Source: Mycoplana azooxidifex
GTDB lineage: Bacteria; Pseudomonadota; Alphaproteobacteria; Rhizobiales; Rhizobiaceae
Assembly (NCBI RefSeq): GCF_014196765.1
Contig: NZ_JACIEE010000005.1
Location: forward strand, 1-64,000
DNA length: 64,000 bases
Direction of reading: 5' to 3'
The position numbers were made by a program, and so were the translations under genes. The notes under the pieces were generated by a model, which searched no databases, was not told the origin of the DNA, and worked only from the letters and a program-made list of their open reading frames with translations. Below are positions 8,760 through 17,529 of the stretch, in pieces (the first letter of the stretch is position 1; each line of letters starts with the position of its first letter).

Positions 8760-9110
8760 TCAGGCGCGGATACGAATCGCGTTGTCGCGCTCTTCCAGGG
8801 CGGCTGCCTTGGAGAATTCGGCCTCGGCTTCCTCCAGGGAGAGTTCGGCTGCGTCCTGCTGTACCTTCAGCTCGCGAATGGAGACCAGAAGGTTGTCGGC
8901 ACGCTGCCGCGCGGCCTTGGCGAAGGTCGGATAGGCGAAATGGTGGGGGTCTGAGATCCCCGACTTCTTTTCTTCGATGGCGATCTGGCTTTCCAGTTCC
9001 TTCGACATCCGTTCAAACTCGGACATCATCATCTGTAACTGGCTCAGCTGCCGCCTCTTTTCTTTCACCTGGAATTCCTTCAGGCGAACAAGGCTCTCAC
9101 GTGACTTCAT
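8760..9110 (-). CDS. fliJ: Flagellar export protein FliJ
   Basis: FliJ is a coiled-coil stalk protein of the flagellar type III export ATPase complex. The 116-residue product is almost all helix. It begins MKSRESLVRLKEFQVKEKRR and has GISDPHHFAYPTFAKAARQR in the middle, as in Caulobacter FliJ. The ATG at 9110 gives the family start; upstream codons to 9185 are not conserved. fliI is not adjacent, so this is a detached fliJ beside ctrA. The shared control region has CtrA-type and GANTC sites. Confidence 0.85.
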   Translation of the reverse strand: MKSRESLVRLKEFQVKEKRRQLSQLQMMMSEFERMSKELESQIAIEEKKSGISDPHHFAYPTFAKAARQRADNLLVSIRELKVQQDAAELSLEEAEAEFSKAAALEERDNAIRIRA

Positions 9111-9293
9111 ACGCAATACTCCCGTGGATAGCGAGACCCCGGTATCGGGCGGGCAGCACGCGACATGCGCGACGCCCGACCACACAAGCTAAAGGCATGC
9201 TTCGCGTGATACCCATGCGCGAAGCAGGCCGACATATTCGCCCCTGACCGGCTGAACGAGCCGGTCCTTACAAAAAATTCCTGCGATATTAAC

Positions 9294-9531
9294 GAATCCC
9301 TACCGCTGGTAACCTTTCGTTTACGGGCATCGTTAATCATAGGCGTCATGATTTAAGGGTCGGTAAATGCAAAACCCAAAATGCCGTAAGCCTTGTAATC
9401 ACGAGTCGAAAGAGTCGCTTAGCGCAATTTCCTCACAATGAACGTGAGGTGTGGGCTTTGAAATTTCGATACGAATTCAGGGAGCTGCCAAAATTATTTA
9501 ACAACTTCGATCCATCTTGCCAGAGTGAATC
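9294..9531. promoter_or_regulatory. GANTC (CcrM) site cluster in the fliJ-ctrA control region
   Basis: GANTC sites occur at 9294-9298, 9403-9407, 9412-9416 and 9527-9531. CcrM methylates GANTC in alphaproteobacteria, and in Caulobacter ctrA promoter P1 is sensitive to this methylation. The 525-nt spacer (9111-9635) has no coding gene. It is the AT-richest part of the cell-cycle cluster. Confidence 0.5.
9353..9367. promoter_or_regulatory. CtrA-box-like site between fliJ and ctrA
   Basis: TTAA-N7-TAAA matches seven of eight CtrA-box positions. A TTAACCAT half-site also occurs at 9540-9547, nearer ctrA. Autoregulation of ctrA is known in Caulobacter and Brucella; binding here is inferred. Confidence 0.45.
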
Positions 9532-9635
9532 AGAATTTGTTAACCATTCGATGGCAGCCTCAAATCAGGCAACGACTGGATCCGTATCGCGTAGAGGGGC
9601 CAGGACACCTTTGAGCGGCGGAAAAGGGGACATAA

Positions 9636-10334
<699 letters not shown>

Positions 10335-10366
10335 TAACGGCCTGCCCTTTCCACCGCCCACCGACG

Positions 10367-10393
10367 AAACCCGCCCTTGCCGGCGGGTTTTTC
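10367..10393 (+). terminator. Rho-independent terminator of ctrA
   Basis: AAACCCGCC, a 6-nt loop, GGCGGGTTT, then TTC. It lies 33 nt after the ctrA stop. Confidence 0.85.
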
Positions 10394-10505
10394 TTTGCCT
10401 GGCCATCGTGGGAGGATAGGGATACCGACAAAAACGAAAAACGCGACAGCGAGGGCGCTGCCGCGTCGTGGATCTGAAAACTCTGTCGCCAGGCCGGTCG
10501 GCGCG

Positions 10506-10868
10506 TCAGGCGGCGATCGAGAGGTTGGCGAACACGTTAGTGAGGATCTTGCGATCGAACGGCTTCAGCAGGAAGTCGTCCGCCCCTGCCCGCTTGCCCA
10601 TCATCATCTTCCGCAGGTCGGCCTCGACCACGCAATAGAAGATGCGGACGGTGTCGCCCTTGGGCAGCATGCGGATGTTGCCGATGAGTTCGAGCGCGCC
10701 GTCCATCGTCGAATCCACGATCACGACATTGGGAAGGTCGGCCTCGCAGCGGACGAGCGCTTCGAGCGAGTTCGATGCTTCGAGCACGAGATAGTCGAGG
10801 CCCGACAGGATCCTCTTTCCGACCTTGCGGACGACATCCGAGCCATCCGCAATCATGATGCGACGCAT
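10506..10868 (-). CDS. Stand-alone receiver-domain protein, atypical active site
   Basis: The 120-residue product is a single response-regulator receiver domain without an output domain. The phospho-acceptor Asp (VVIVDSTMDG) and the invariant Lys (FLLKPFD) are present. The acidic pair near the N-terminus is reduced (MIADGSD instead of two or three Asp), and the conserved Thr/Ser after strand 4 appears to be Val (FYCVVEAD). It may therefore bind partners without normal phosphorylation. It lies 106 nt downstream of chpT on the same strand, which suggests a link to the CtrA phosphorelay. The ATG at 10868 is chosen over 10892. Confidence 0.85.
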   Translation of the reverse strand: MRRIMIADGSDVVRKVGKRILSGLDYLVLEASNSLEALVRCEADLPNVVIVDSTMDGALELIGNIRMLPKGDTVRIFYCVVEADLRKMMMGKRAGADDFLLKPFDRKILTNVFANLSIAA

Positions 10869-10974
10869 GACCTGCTCCAGTTCCCCGGCCACACGAGCGG
10901 CCGATTATGAAGCAAGTGTAGCCTTGCCTGGCAAACAAATGGTTACCGTTCGGCCGTCAGTGTCTTTCAAGAGT

Positions 10975-11619
10975 TCAGGCGGCCATCTTGGCAACGAAGG
11001 TGATCTCTTCTGCCGAGGCGATCACGTCCAGCTTCATCCCCGCTTCGTCCGCAAGCAGCACGGTGTAGTAGGGCTGGATGGAATGGGCGTCGACGGCTTC
11101 CTCGAGCTGGCCGGAGAGCATTTCGGCGAACTTCGGCGGAACGCGCAGCATGCGGCCCTTCGCCGTCAGGCGGAACTCGGCGTCGAGGTCGGGCCGCTCC
11201 AGCGTGATGTCAACCGAGCCGCCGCGCGGGATGGCGCTATAGGCGACGAGAAACAGGTTCAGGAGCAGCTTCACGCGGTTCTTGGCGACGATCGCCCTCG
11301 GACCGCTCCATGTGATCTCGGTCTTCTTTTCGGCAATGGCGAAATCACGGGCGGCCTTCTCGGCCTCTCCCGTGTCGATCGAGGCACCCACCGAACCCGA
11401 GGCGCCGAAGGCGAGCCGGGCGAACTTCAGCCTGACCGAGGCGTTCAGCGCGCTGGTGCGGATAAGGTCCATAGCGTCCTCGTCGGCGCCACCCTCGTCA
11501 AGCAGTTCCAGTCCGTTGTTGATCGCACCGACCGGGGAAATCACATCGTGGCAGACCCGGCTGCAGAGCAGCGCCGCGAGGTCGGGGCCACTCAGGGTGA
11601 GGTTCGGATTCTTCGTCAT
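10975..11619 (-). CDS. chpT: Histidine phosphotransferase ChpT
   Basis: ChpT passes phosphate from the hybrid kinase CckA to CtrA and CpdR. The 214-residue protein has the dimerisation-helix histidine (His24, RVCHDVISPVGAI) and a degenerate HATPase-like C-terminal domain without ATP-binding boxes, as in Caulobacter and Brucella ChpT. The ATG at 11619 is preceded by TTGGAG; codons upstream to 11775 are not conserved. It is divergent from eipA. Confidence 0.9.
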   Translation of the reverse strand: MTKNPNLTLSGPDLAALLCSRVCHDVISPVGAINNGLELLDEGGADEDAMDLIRTSALNASVRLKFARLAFGASGSVGASIDTGEAEKAARDFAIAEKKTEITWSGPRAIVAKNRVKLLLNLFLVAYSAIPRGGSVDITLERPDLDAEFRLTAKGRMLRVPPKFAEMLSGQLEEAVDAHSIQPYYTVLLADEAGMKLDVIASAEEITFVAKMAA

Positions 11620-11757
11620 AAAGTTCTCCAAGGACCGCAACCACCGGCATTCCGTTTGCGACCGGCGGGGCGCGCATGTTTCCAATTGCCACTTAGCACG
11701 CGTAGGTTGCGCGGAGCAGTTTGAATTAGAAGTCAGCCATAAAGACACCACATTTGG

Positions 11758-11772
11758 TAAACCGATTGTTAA
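11758..11772 (+). promoter_or_regulatory. CtrA-box-like site before eipA
   Basis: TAAA-N7-TTAA matches seven of eight CtrA positions, 60 nt upstream of the eipA ATG. Brucella eipA is reported to be directly activated by CtrA, which supports this site. Confidence 0.6.
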
Positions 11773-11831
11773 CACGATCCGGTCAAATTGAAATCCATGA
11801 CAGCGTCCCGAACCATGACGAGGGAAGAGAC

Positions 11832-12419
11832 ATGCGTGTTTCGAATTTGACCAGGAGGACGGTCCTGCGCGGTGCGTTCAGCGGCCTCGTTCTAGCCCAT
11901 CCCGCGCTCTCCTACGCGGCCCAGCCGGCCGGCAGTTCCACCTATTCGGCCCAGGAGATCGTCGACGCCGGCCACGGCTTCTTCGGCTCGACCACCGGCG
12001 GCCTCGCCAAGGTGGTGGAGCGGGCCTTCGAGTCCTACGGGCTGCCGAACGGCTACATCCTCGGCCAGGAAGGTTCCGGCGCCTTCGTCGCCGGCCTGAC
12101 CTATGGCGAAGGCGAGATGAACACGAAGAACGCCGGCAGCCACGCGGTATTCTGGCAGGGCCCGTCGCTCGGCCTCGACTGGGGTGGGCAAGGCAGCCGC
12201 ACGATGATGCTCGTCTACAATCTGCCCGACGTGAACGCCCTCTACACCCGCTTTGCCGGCGTCTCCGGCGCGGCCTATGTCGTGGCAGGCGTCGGCATGA
12301 CGGTGCTGACCGAGCAGAACATGGTGATCGTGCCGATCCGGACCGGCATCGGCGCCCGCCTCGGCATCAATGCCGGCTATCTCAAGCTCACCCGCAACCC
12401 CACCTGGAATCCGTTCTGA
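11832..12419 (+). CDS. eipA: Periplasmic envelope-integrity protein EipA (DUF1134)
   Basis: EipA is a small periplasmic protein needed for envelope stress resistance in Brucella. This 195-residue copy starts with a signal peptide carrying a twin-arginine-like stretch (TRRTVLRGAFSGLVLAHPAL). The DUF1134 body follows (FESYGLPNGYILGQEGSGAF and VAGVGMTVLTEQNMVIVPIR). The ATG at 11832 follows AGGGAAGAG. Its position beside chpT and a CtrA-type box fits cell-cycle control. Confidence 0.88.
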   Translation: MRVSNLTRRTVLRGAFSGLVLAHPALSYAAQPAGSSTYSAQEIVDAGHGFFGSTTGGLAKVVERAFESYGLPNGYILGQEGSGAFVAGLTYGEGEMNTKNAGSHAVFWQGPSLGLDWGGQGSRTMMLVYNLPDVNALYTRFAGVSGAAYVVAGVGMTVLTEQNMVIVPIRTGIGARLGINAGYLKLTRNPTWNPF

Positions 12420-12514
12420 GAGGAGCAAGGCGCGCCATCGGCGCGCCGTCTTGCCACGACAGTCGAAATTGCGCGAGGCCCCTGTGCAACGGGGCCTCGT
12501 CGGCTATAGTGACG

Positions 12515-12621
12515 CTAAAGCATGTCGCGCAAAAGTGTGCTGCGGTTTTGCGACTATGACATGCGCAAAATTAAAGATCTAAAGCGCAGGAGCGAATCTG
12601 AAAGATCGCGACGCGCTTTAG
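12515..12621. repeat. Rhizobial-type intergenic palindromic element
   Basis: The element shows nested inverted repeats: CATGTC (12521-12526) with GACATG (12558-12563), GCAAAA with TTTTGC inside that, and AAAGCGC (12581-12587) with GCGCTTT (12613-12619). I recall similar elements scattered in rhizobial intergenic DNA; this is from memory, not a search. It fills most of the 239-nt gap after eipA. Confidence 0.6.
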
Positions 12622-12658
12622 GTGATGGGGATGACGGAAGAACGGGACAGGCGTCGTC

Positions 12659-13819
12659 GTGATTGAATATGCGCTGCTATTCGCCCTCGGCTTTCTTGCG
12701 GCCACGCTCGTCGGGCTGATCGTGGCCCCTGCGATCCAGCGTCGCATCGTCGCCTACACGGAAAACCGAATGAAGGCGACCACGCCGCTCAGCCCGCAGG
12801 AAGTGCGCGCGCAGACCGACATGGCGCGCGCCGCCTTTGCCGCCGAGAACGCGCGCATGTCGCAGAATCTGGTTCGCGAGCGCGAGAAGGGCACGAGGCT
12901 CGCGGTGCAGCACGAGGCGCTCAAGCAGGACATCAGCCGCCTCGCCGCCGAGAATGCCGATCTCAGGACGCAGATCGACGCGATGAGTGTCGATGCCGGC
13001 GACCTGCGCTCGGCCATGCGCCACGACGACGAGAAGTATCTTCAGCTCAAGGCACAGCTGGACGCCGCCGCACGGGAGATCCTGCACAAGAAGCGGGAAA
13101 TCGAGATCCTCAACGCCAATCGCGACCTGATCCAGTCCGATCTCAACGACAACATGATCTCCCTGGCCGCGCGCGAGACCGAAATCGACAACCTCAACAG
13201 TCATGTCCAGACCCTGCGCCGCGAGCGCGAGAAGCTGCTTGCCGGACTGCAGGCCGCGCAGGTGAGCCTCAAGGAGACGACGCAGAGGCTTTCGCGCGAG
13301 GAGGGCCGCTCCCGCCAGCTAGAAGAGAAGCTGGCGCGCGATCAGAGCCAGAGCGCCGGCAAGCTCGCAACGCTCGAGCGTCGCCTCGCCGAGACCGGCC
13401 GGCCGCGCGAAAAGGCGAAGAGCGCCCCGTCCGGGACGCGGATGCCCCCACGGACCGGCCAGACGGCCGAGATGACGCCGCTGCTTGCCTCCCGGCCAGA
13501 AACGCCGCTGCTCGCCCACGCAAACGGCCACGAGCCCGCACCGGCCGAGCGTGACATCGACATTCATGCCATCGAGGCGGATGTGCGCGACCGGAGCGCT
13601 GCGATCACCCAGCGCCTGTCGGATGCACCCACCCTGGAGACGGACGCGGCGCTGCGCGAGGAAATGGCTGACGTCGCGGCAAAAATGATCGTTCTGACCG
13701 ATGCACGCGAGGGTGCCGCCTCGCCGATCCGCAGCCTGCTGGACCAGGCGCCTCCATCCGATCCCCGCCGGCTCAGCCTCGCCCAGCGCGCCAAGGACAT
13801 GTTGCCGCCGCGGGAATGA
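12659..13819 (+). CDS. Membrane-anchored coiled-coil protein, unknown function
   Basis: The 386-residue protein has one N-terminal membrane helix (YALLFALGFLAATLVGLIVA). A long heptad-rich coiled coil runs to about residue 245, and a disordered charged tail follows, with a short conserved-looking helix (EEMADVAAKMIVLTDAREG). Start is GTG at 12659; the first ATG would remove the anchor. I know similar proteins only as rhizobial hypotheticals. The architecture would suit a spacer or scaffold at the inner membrane. It is a single gene, convergent with the methyltransferase downstream. Confidence 0.75.
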   Translation: MIEYALLFALGFLAATLVGLIVAPAIQRRIVAYTENRMKATTPLSPQEVRAQTDMARAAFAAENARMSQNLVREREKGTRLAVQHEALKQDISRLAAENADLRTQIDAMSVDAGDLRSAMRHDDEKYLQLKAQLDAAAREILHKKREIEILNANRDLIQSDLNDNMISLAARETEIDNLNSHVQTLRREREKLLAGLQAAQVSLKETTQRLSREEGRSRQLEEKLARDQSQSAGKLATLERRLAETGRPREKAKSAPSGTRMPPRTGQTAEMTPLLASRPETPLLAHANGHEPAPAERDIDIHAIEADVRDRSAAITQRLSDAPTLETDAALREEMADVAAKMIVLTDAREGAASPIRSLLDQAPPSDPRRLSLAQRAKDMLPPRE

Positions 13820-13856
13820 GCAGGCGCCGGCCGCTGCCGCGATCCCGCGCGGCAAG

Positions 13857-14687
13857 TCAGCCGATCCGCCCCTTGGCGAGCGCCATCTGGTAGAGCGCCA
13901 CGCCGCTTGCGGTCGCGACGTTGAGGCTGTCGAGCCCCGGCTTCTGCGGCACGCGCGCGGTGTGGAACCGCGACAGGATCGCCGCCGGCAGGCCTTCGCC
14001 CTCCGTGCCCGCCACCAGCGCCAGCCGCTCCGACGGCACGATACTTCCGATCGCCGCCTCGCCCCGCGGCGACAGCGCCCAGATCTCGAAGCCTGCGCCG
14101 GAGAGCCCTTCCAGCATGCCCTGCGCGCTTCCCCCTCGTGTAAAGGGAACGCTGAGGACGGCGCCGACCGAGACCCGTATCGCCTTGCGGTAGAGCGGGT
14201 CGCAGCAGGTCTCGTCGAGCAGGATCGCATCCACGCCGAAAGCCGCCGCGTTGCGGAAGAGCGAGCCCATGTTGTCGTGGTTGGAGATGCCGCAGCCCGC
14301 CAGCACGAGGCTGTCCGAAGGCAGCGACGCGATCAGCGCGCCGGCGGCCTGAGCCGCCTCGCGCCGCCCGATGGCGACGACGCCCCGGTGCATGTCGAAG
14401 CCCGCGATCGTGTTGAACACCGCCCTGTCGGCCACATGCACGGGAACGTCCGCGGGCAGGCTGTCGAGAATTCCGGCGATGCCCGCAAGACGGTTTTCCA
14501 GGACCAGCACCGATTCCGCCCGAAAGCGCCCGTCCGCTGCATGCGACGCAGCCAGCATCCTGAGCACCACCGTTCCCTCGGCGACGAAGCGCCCTTCCCG
14601 TCCCACCAGGTCGCGCTCCCGGATCGAGCGGAACGCGGCAATCCGCGGGTCGTCGGCATCGGCAATCCGGATCGGTGCGCCGGCCAC
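13857..14687 (-). CDS. SpoU/TrmH-family RNA 2'-O-ribose methyltransferase
   Basis: This is a SPOUT-fold enzyme that methylates a ribose in rRNA or tRNA; the exact target is not decidable from sequence. In 276 residues it shows the three SpoU motifs in order: NHDNMGSLFRNAAAFG, ALVAGTEGEGLP and SLNVATASGVALYQ. Start is GTG. It follows the small membrane-protein gene by 8 nt, so the two form an operon. Confidence 0.9.
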   Translation of the reverse strand: MAGAPIRIADADDPRIAAFRSIRERDLVGREGRFVAEGTVVLRMLAASHAADGRFRAESVLVLENRLAGIAGILDSLPADVPVHVADRAVFNTIAGFDMHRGVVAIGRREAAQAAGALIASLPSDSLVLAGCGISNHDNMGSLFRNAAAFGVDAILLDETCCDPLYRKAIRVSVGAVLSVPFTRGGSAQGMLEGLSGAGFEIWALSPRGEAAIGSIVPSERLALVAGTEGEGLPAAILSRFHTARVPQKPGLDSLNVATASGVALYQMALAKGRIG

Positions 14688-14695
14688 CAGGCGCC

Positions 14696-15082
14696 CTACC
14701 GGCCGTTGACGTCGATGTCGGCCACGATACGGCCGGCAGCGATATCGAACAGGATCGCCTTGCGCGCGCCGTCGGCGAGCACGCCGTAGAACAGGATCTG
14801 GCCGCCGGATTGCGAGACGGAAGCGACGGTGAAACCGTCCGGCAGCGTCACCACGCCGGCAAGCGGCGCATCGCTCGGAACCGCAAGGCCGGCAGACAGC
14901 GTGCTTTCGGGCTTGCCATCCGTCCGCGTCACCTTATAGACAATGGCCGCAAGCACCGCCATGAACATGACGAGCATGATGCCACCGGAGACGAGCTGCA
15001 GGCGAACCATCTTGCGCCGGACGTTCTCCATCGCGGGATCGAGCGGCTTGTCTTCCTGTTCATCTGCATCGAATTTCGACAT
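14696..15082 (-). CDS. Small single-pass membrane protein, DUF6476-like
   Basis: The 128-residue protein has an acidic N-terminus, one membrane helix (LVSGGIMLVMFMAVLAAIVY, about residues 30-49) and a beta-rich periplasmic part. I recall this type as a conserved rhizobial family without assigned function. The ATG at 15082 is preferred over a TTG at 15103. It is divergent from the RluA gene and leads a two-gene operon with the SpoU methyltransferase. Confidence 0.75.
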   Translation of the reverse strand: MSKFDADEQEDKPLDPAMENVRRKMVRLQLVSGGIMLVMFMAVLAAIVYKVTRTDGKPESTLSAGLAVPSDAPLAGVVTLPDGFTVASVSQSGGQILFYGVLADGARKAILFDIAAGRIVADIDVNGR

Positions 15083-15119
15083 GGGCGGTAGCGTCTCCGA
15101 CAATCAGGACAATCTTTGA

Positions 15120-16142
15120 ATGAGCGCCCCCTTTAAACAAGCAGACGACACAAGGAAAGTCCTGACCGCCGGCGAGGACGCAACAGGCCGGCTGGACGCC
15201 TGGCTGGCCGACGCGCTCGGCGGCGAACATTCGCGCAGCCGCCTCAAGGCGCTGATCGAGCAGGGCGCCGTCAGCGTCAACGGCACGGCCATTACCGAGC
15301 CGAAGAAGAAGGTGCATCCCGGCGACGAAATCGTCATCGAACTGCCACAGCCGGAGGATCCGGAGCCGCAGGGCGAGGATATCCCGCTCGAAGTCCTCCA
15401 CGAGGACGAGGACCTGATCGTCATCCTCAAGCCGGCCGGCCTCGTTGTGCATCCCGGCGCCGGCAACTGGACGGGCACGCTCGTCAACGCCCTGATCCAC
15501 CATTGCGGCACGAGCCTTTCGGGGATCGGCGGGGTGAAGCGCCCCGGCATCGTCCACCGCCTCGACAAGGAGACGAGCGGCGTCATGGTCGCCGCCAAGA
15601 ACGACGCCGCCCATCGCCATCTCTCCGCCCAGTTCGCCGACCATGGCCGCAGCGGCCCGCTGGAACGCGCCTACAAGGCCGTCGTCTGGGGTCGCCCGCG
15701 CCATCTGCGCGGCACGATCGACGCCCCGCTCGGCCGCGCCGGCGACCGCACCAAGCGGGCGGTGAAGCGCGAGGAGAGCGAAGACGCCCGCGAGGCGATC
15801 ACGCATTACGAGGTGGTCGAGCGCTATGGCGAAAAGCCGGACGCGACCTGCCTCGCCTCGCTGGTCGAGTGCCAGCTGGAAACCGGGCGTACCCACCAGA
15901 TCCGCGTGCACATGGCCCATATCGGCCACCCGCTGATCGGCGACCCCGAATACGGCGCCGCCTTCAAGACCAAGGCCAACCTCCTGCCGGAGGAGGCGCG
16001 CGCGGTGGTCAACGCGTTCCACCGCCAGGCGCTGCACGCCCACCTGCTGGCCTTCGAGCACCCGCGCACCGGCGAGGTGATGGAGTTCGAGGCGCCCATG
16101 CCGGCCGACCTGCAGCACCTGGTCGAAGCCCTGCGCAAATAG
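15120..16142 (+). CDS. RluA-family 23S rRNA pseudouridine synthase, RluD type
   Basis: The enzyme isomerises uridine to pseudouridine in 23S rRNA. The 340-residue protein has an N-terminal S4 RNA-binding domain (SRSRLKALIEQGAVSVNG). Its catalytic motif GIVHRLDKETSGVMV contains the essential Asp, and LETGRTHQIRVHMAHIGHPL follows. This arrangement is RluC/RluD-like; RluD is more likely in alphaproteobacteria. It starts 37 nt from the divergent DUF6476 gene. Confidence 0.92.
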   Translation: MSAPFKQADDTRKVLTAGEDATGRLDAWLADALGGEHSRSRLKALIEQGAVSVNGTAITEPKKKVHPGDEIVIELPQPEDPEPQGEDIPLEVLHEDEDLIVILKPAGLVVHPGAGNWTGTLVNALIHHCGTSLSGIGGVKRPGIVHRLDKETSGVMVAAKNDAAHRHLSAQFADHGRSGPLERAYKAVVWGRPRHLRGTIDAPLGRAGDRTKRAVKREESEDAREAITHYEVVERYGEKPDATCLASLVECQLETGRTHQIRVHMAHIGHPLIGDPEYGAAFKTKANLLPEEARAVVNAFHRQALHAHLLAFEHPRTGEVMEFEAPMPADLQHLVEALRK

Positions 16143-16322
16143 GCCAGCCTCCCGCAACGGCAACGCTGCCCTCGCCCGCCGGTGGGGACTGCTCGTCGTG
16201 CATTGCCCGGAGCCGCCGCGGCCTGCAGTAGTCCTCTCGCGTCCCCTCCTTCGCGCCGAAATATGTTCGGTAACGTTCGCAACAGAACGAGGAGATCCGT
16301 AGAGCATCCAAAAATATTCTGT

Positions 16323-16377
16323 GTCGAATCAATCGAATAGAAGAGTATCTCTATTCATGATTGCAGTTGTATTCGAC
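16323..16377. repeat. Nested dyad in an AT-rich spacer
   Basis: GTCGAAT (16323-16329) pairs with ATTCGAC (16371-16377). Inside it, GAATAGA (16335-16341) pairs with TCTATTC (16350-16356). The spacer 16143-16548 has no other recognisable feature and is strikingly AT-rich from about 16260 on, unlike its surroundings. Confidence 0.5.
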
Positions 16378-16548
16378 AACTAAGAAGAGAAACAAACTTT
16401 TGCTTTATTTTTTGACTTTGCTGCATCGCAATATTCAATGGTTGAAATCAGGGTGCGAGGTGTTTTCGAACACCTTTTGGCGACGATTGCCTGGACAAGC
16501 AGTTGTCGGCGCCTGAACACCGCAACGGATACGGGTGACTGGCAAGAA

Positions 16549-17334
16549 ATGAACGCGCTGCTCCGCAAATTCATTTTCAACGATCTGCAGACCGTCGAAG
16601 GTTATATCGACCCGCCCGATGCGCTCGTCTTTCTCTCCCTGCTGCAGGCGCAGAAAAACGGAGGCATGGGTGGTGGCATTGCCGAGATCGGCGTGTTCTA
16701 CGGCCGCTCCTACTACCTGATGAAGAAGATCGTCGGCGATGCCGACAGGATCCTCGCCATCGATCTCTTCGACCTGGGCGAAGATTCCATCGGCAAGCCG
16801 ACGCAGTACCAGCGCTTTCTCGACTACGGCAGGCGCCTGGGGCTCTCGGTCGACGAGGACCTGATCATCAAGGGCGACAGCACCGGCTTGAGGCCCTCCG
16901 ACATCACCGACAGGATCGGCCGGACGCGCTTCTTCAGCATCGACGGCGGCCACATGCTCGAACATGTCGTCTCCGACACGGCACTTGCGACCGACACGCT
17001 CGAAGAGCACGGCATCATCGCCTTCGACGACACCTTCAACCCCGCCTGGCCGGAGGTGACGGTGGGCGTCGCCGACTTCCTGCGCGAAAGGAAGGACACG
17101 TTTACGGCCTTCTGCATGACCAAGTACAAGACCTATGTCTGCCGCCGGGAATACCACGACTTCTACTACCGTGCGATCAGCGACGCACCGGACCTTGCCG
17201 CCTTCCGTCACGTCGATACGCAGTTCCTCGGCTCGAAGACGGCGCGATTGCACAATCCGATGGGCCGGCGCATGGTCTATGAACTGATGGTGCATGCCGG
17301 CATGCGCGGTCTTTCCGAGCGCGTCTACCGTTGA
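16549..17334 (+). CDS. Class I SAM-dependent methyltransferase (Methyltransf_24-like)
   Basis: The 261-residue protein has the Rossmann motif AEIGVFYGRSYYLMKK and the acidic turns ILAIDLFD and FFSIDGGH. It ends strand 4 with IIAFDDTFNPAWPEVT, typical of small-molecule or sugar O-methyltransferases found near surface polysaccharide genes. Substrate is unknown. I chose the ATG at 16549 because the conserved-looking part begins there; an in-frame ATG at 16438 would add 37 residues and neither has a clear ribosome-binding site. The upstream spacer is AT-rich, which could mean recent acquisition. Confidence 0.75.
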   Translation: MNALLRKFIFNDLQTVEGYIDPPDALVFLSLLQAQKNGGMGGGIAEIGVFYGRSYYLMKKIVGDADRILAIDLFDLGEDSIGKPTQYQRFLDYGRRLGLSVDEDLIIKGDSTGLRPSDITDRIGRTRFFSIDGGHMLEHVVSDTALATDTLEEHGIIAFDDTFNPAWPEVTVGVADFLRERKDTFTAFCMTKYKTYVCRREYHDFYYRAISDAPDLAAFRHVDTQFLGSKTARLHNPMGRRMVYELMVHAGMRGLSERVYR

Positions 17335-17388
17335 ACGAGGCGGCTTGCATCATTACGCATTTGTAATGTTGTAACGCCATCGTGATGC

Positions 17389-17417
17389 CTTGAATCACCC
17401 TTTCGCCGCACTTATTT
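17389..17417 (+). promoter_or_regulatory. Sigma-32-like promoter of rpoH
   Basis: CTTG (17389-17392), an 18-nt spacer and CTTATTT (17411-17417) fit the alphaproteobacterial heat-shock consensus CTTG-N17/18-CYTATNT. It lies 113 nt before the rpoH start and would allow heat induction or autoregulation. Confidence 0.5.
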
Positions 17418-17529
17418 GATAGCTGGGTTGGTGCGGGGTCGGAGAAGGCCCGCGCCATTTCGGCTTGCCTTTCAGCATGCTTCGCAAGATCCTCAGAGGG
17501 AGCCGACTAAGATCGGAAAGGGGTGCTCT

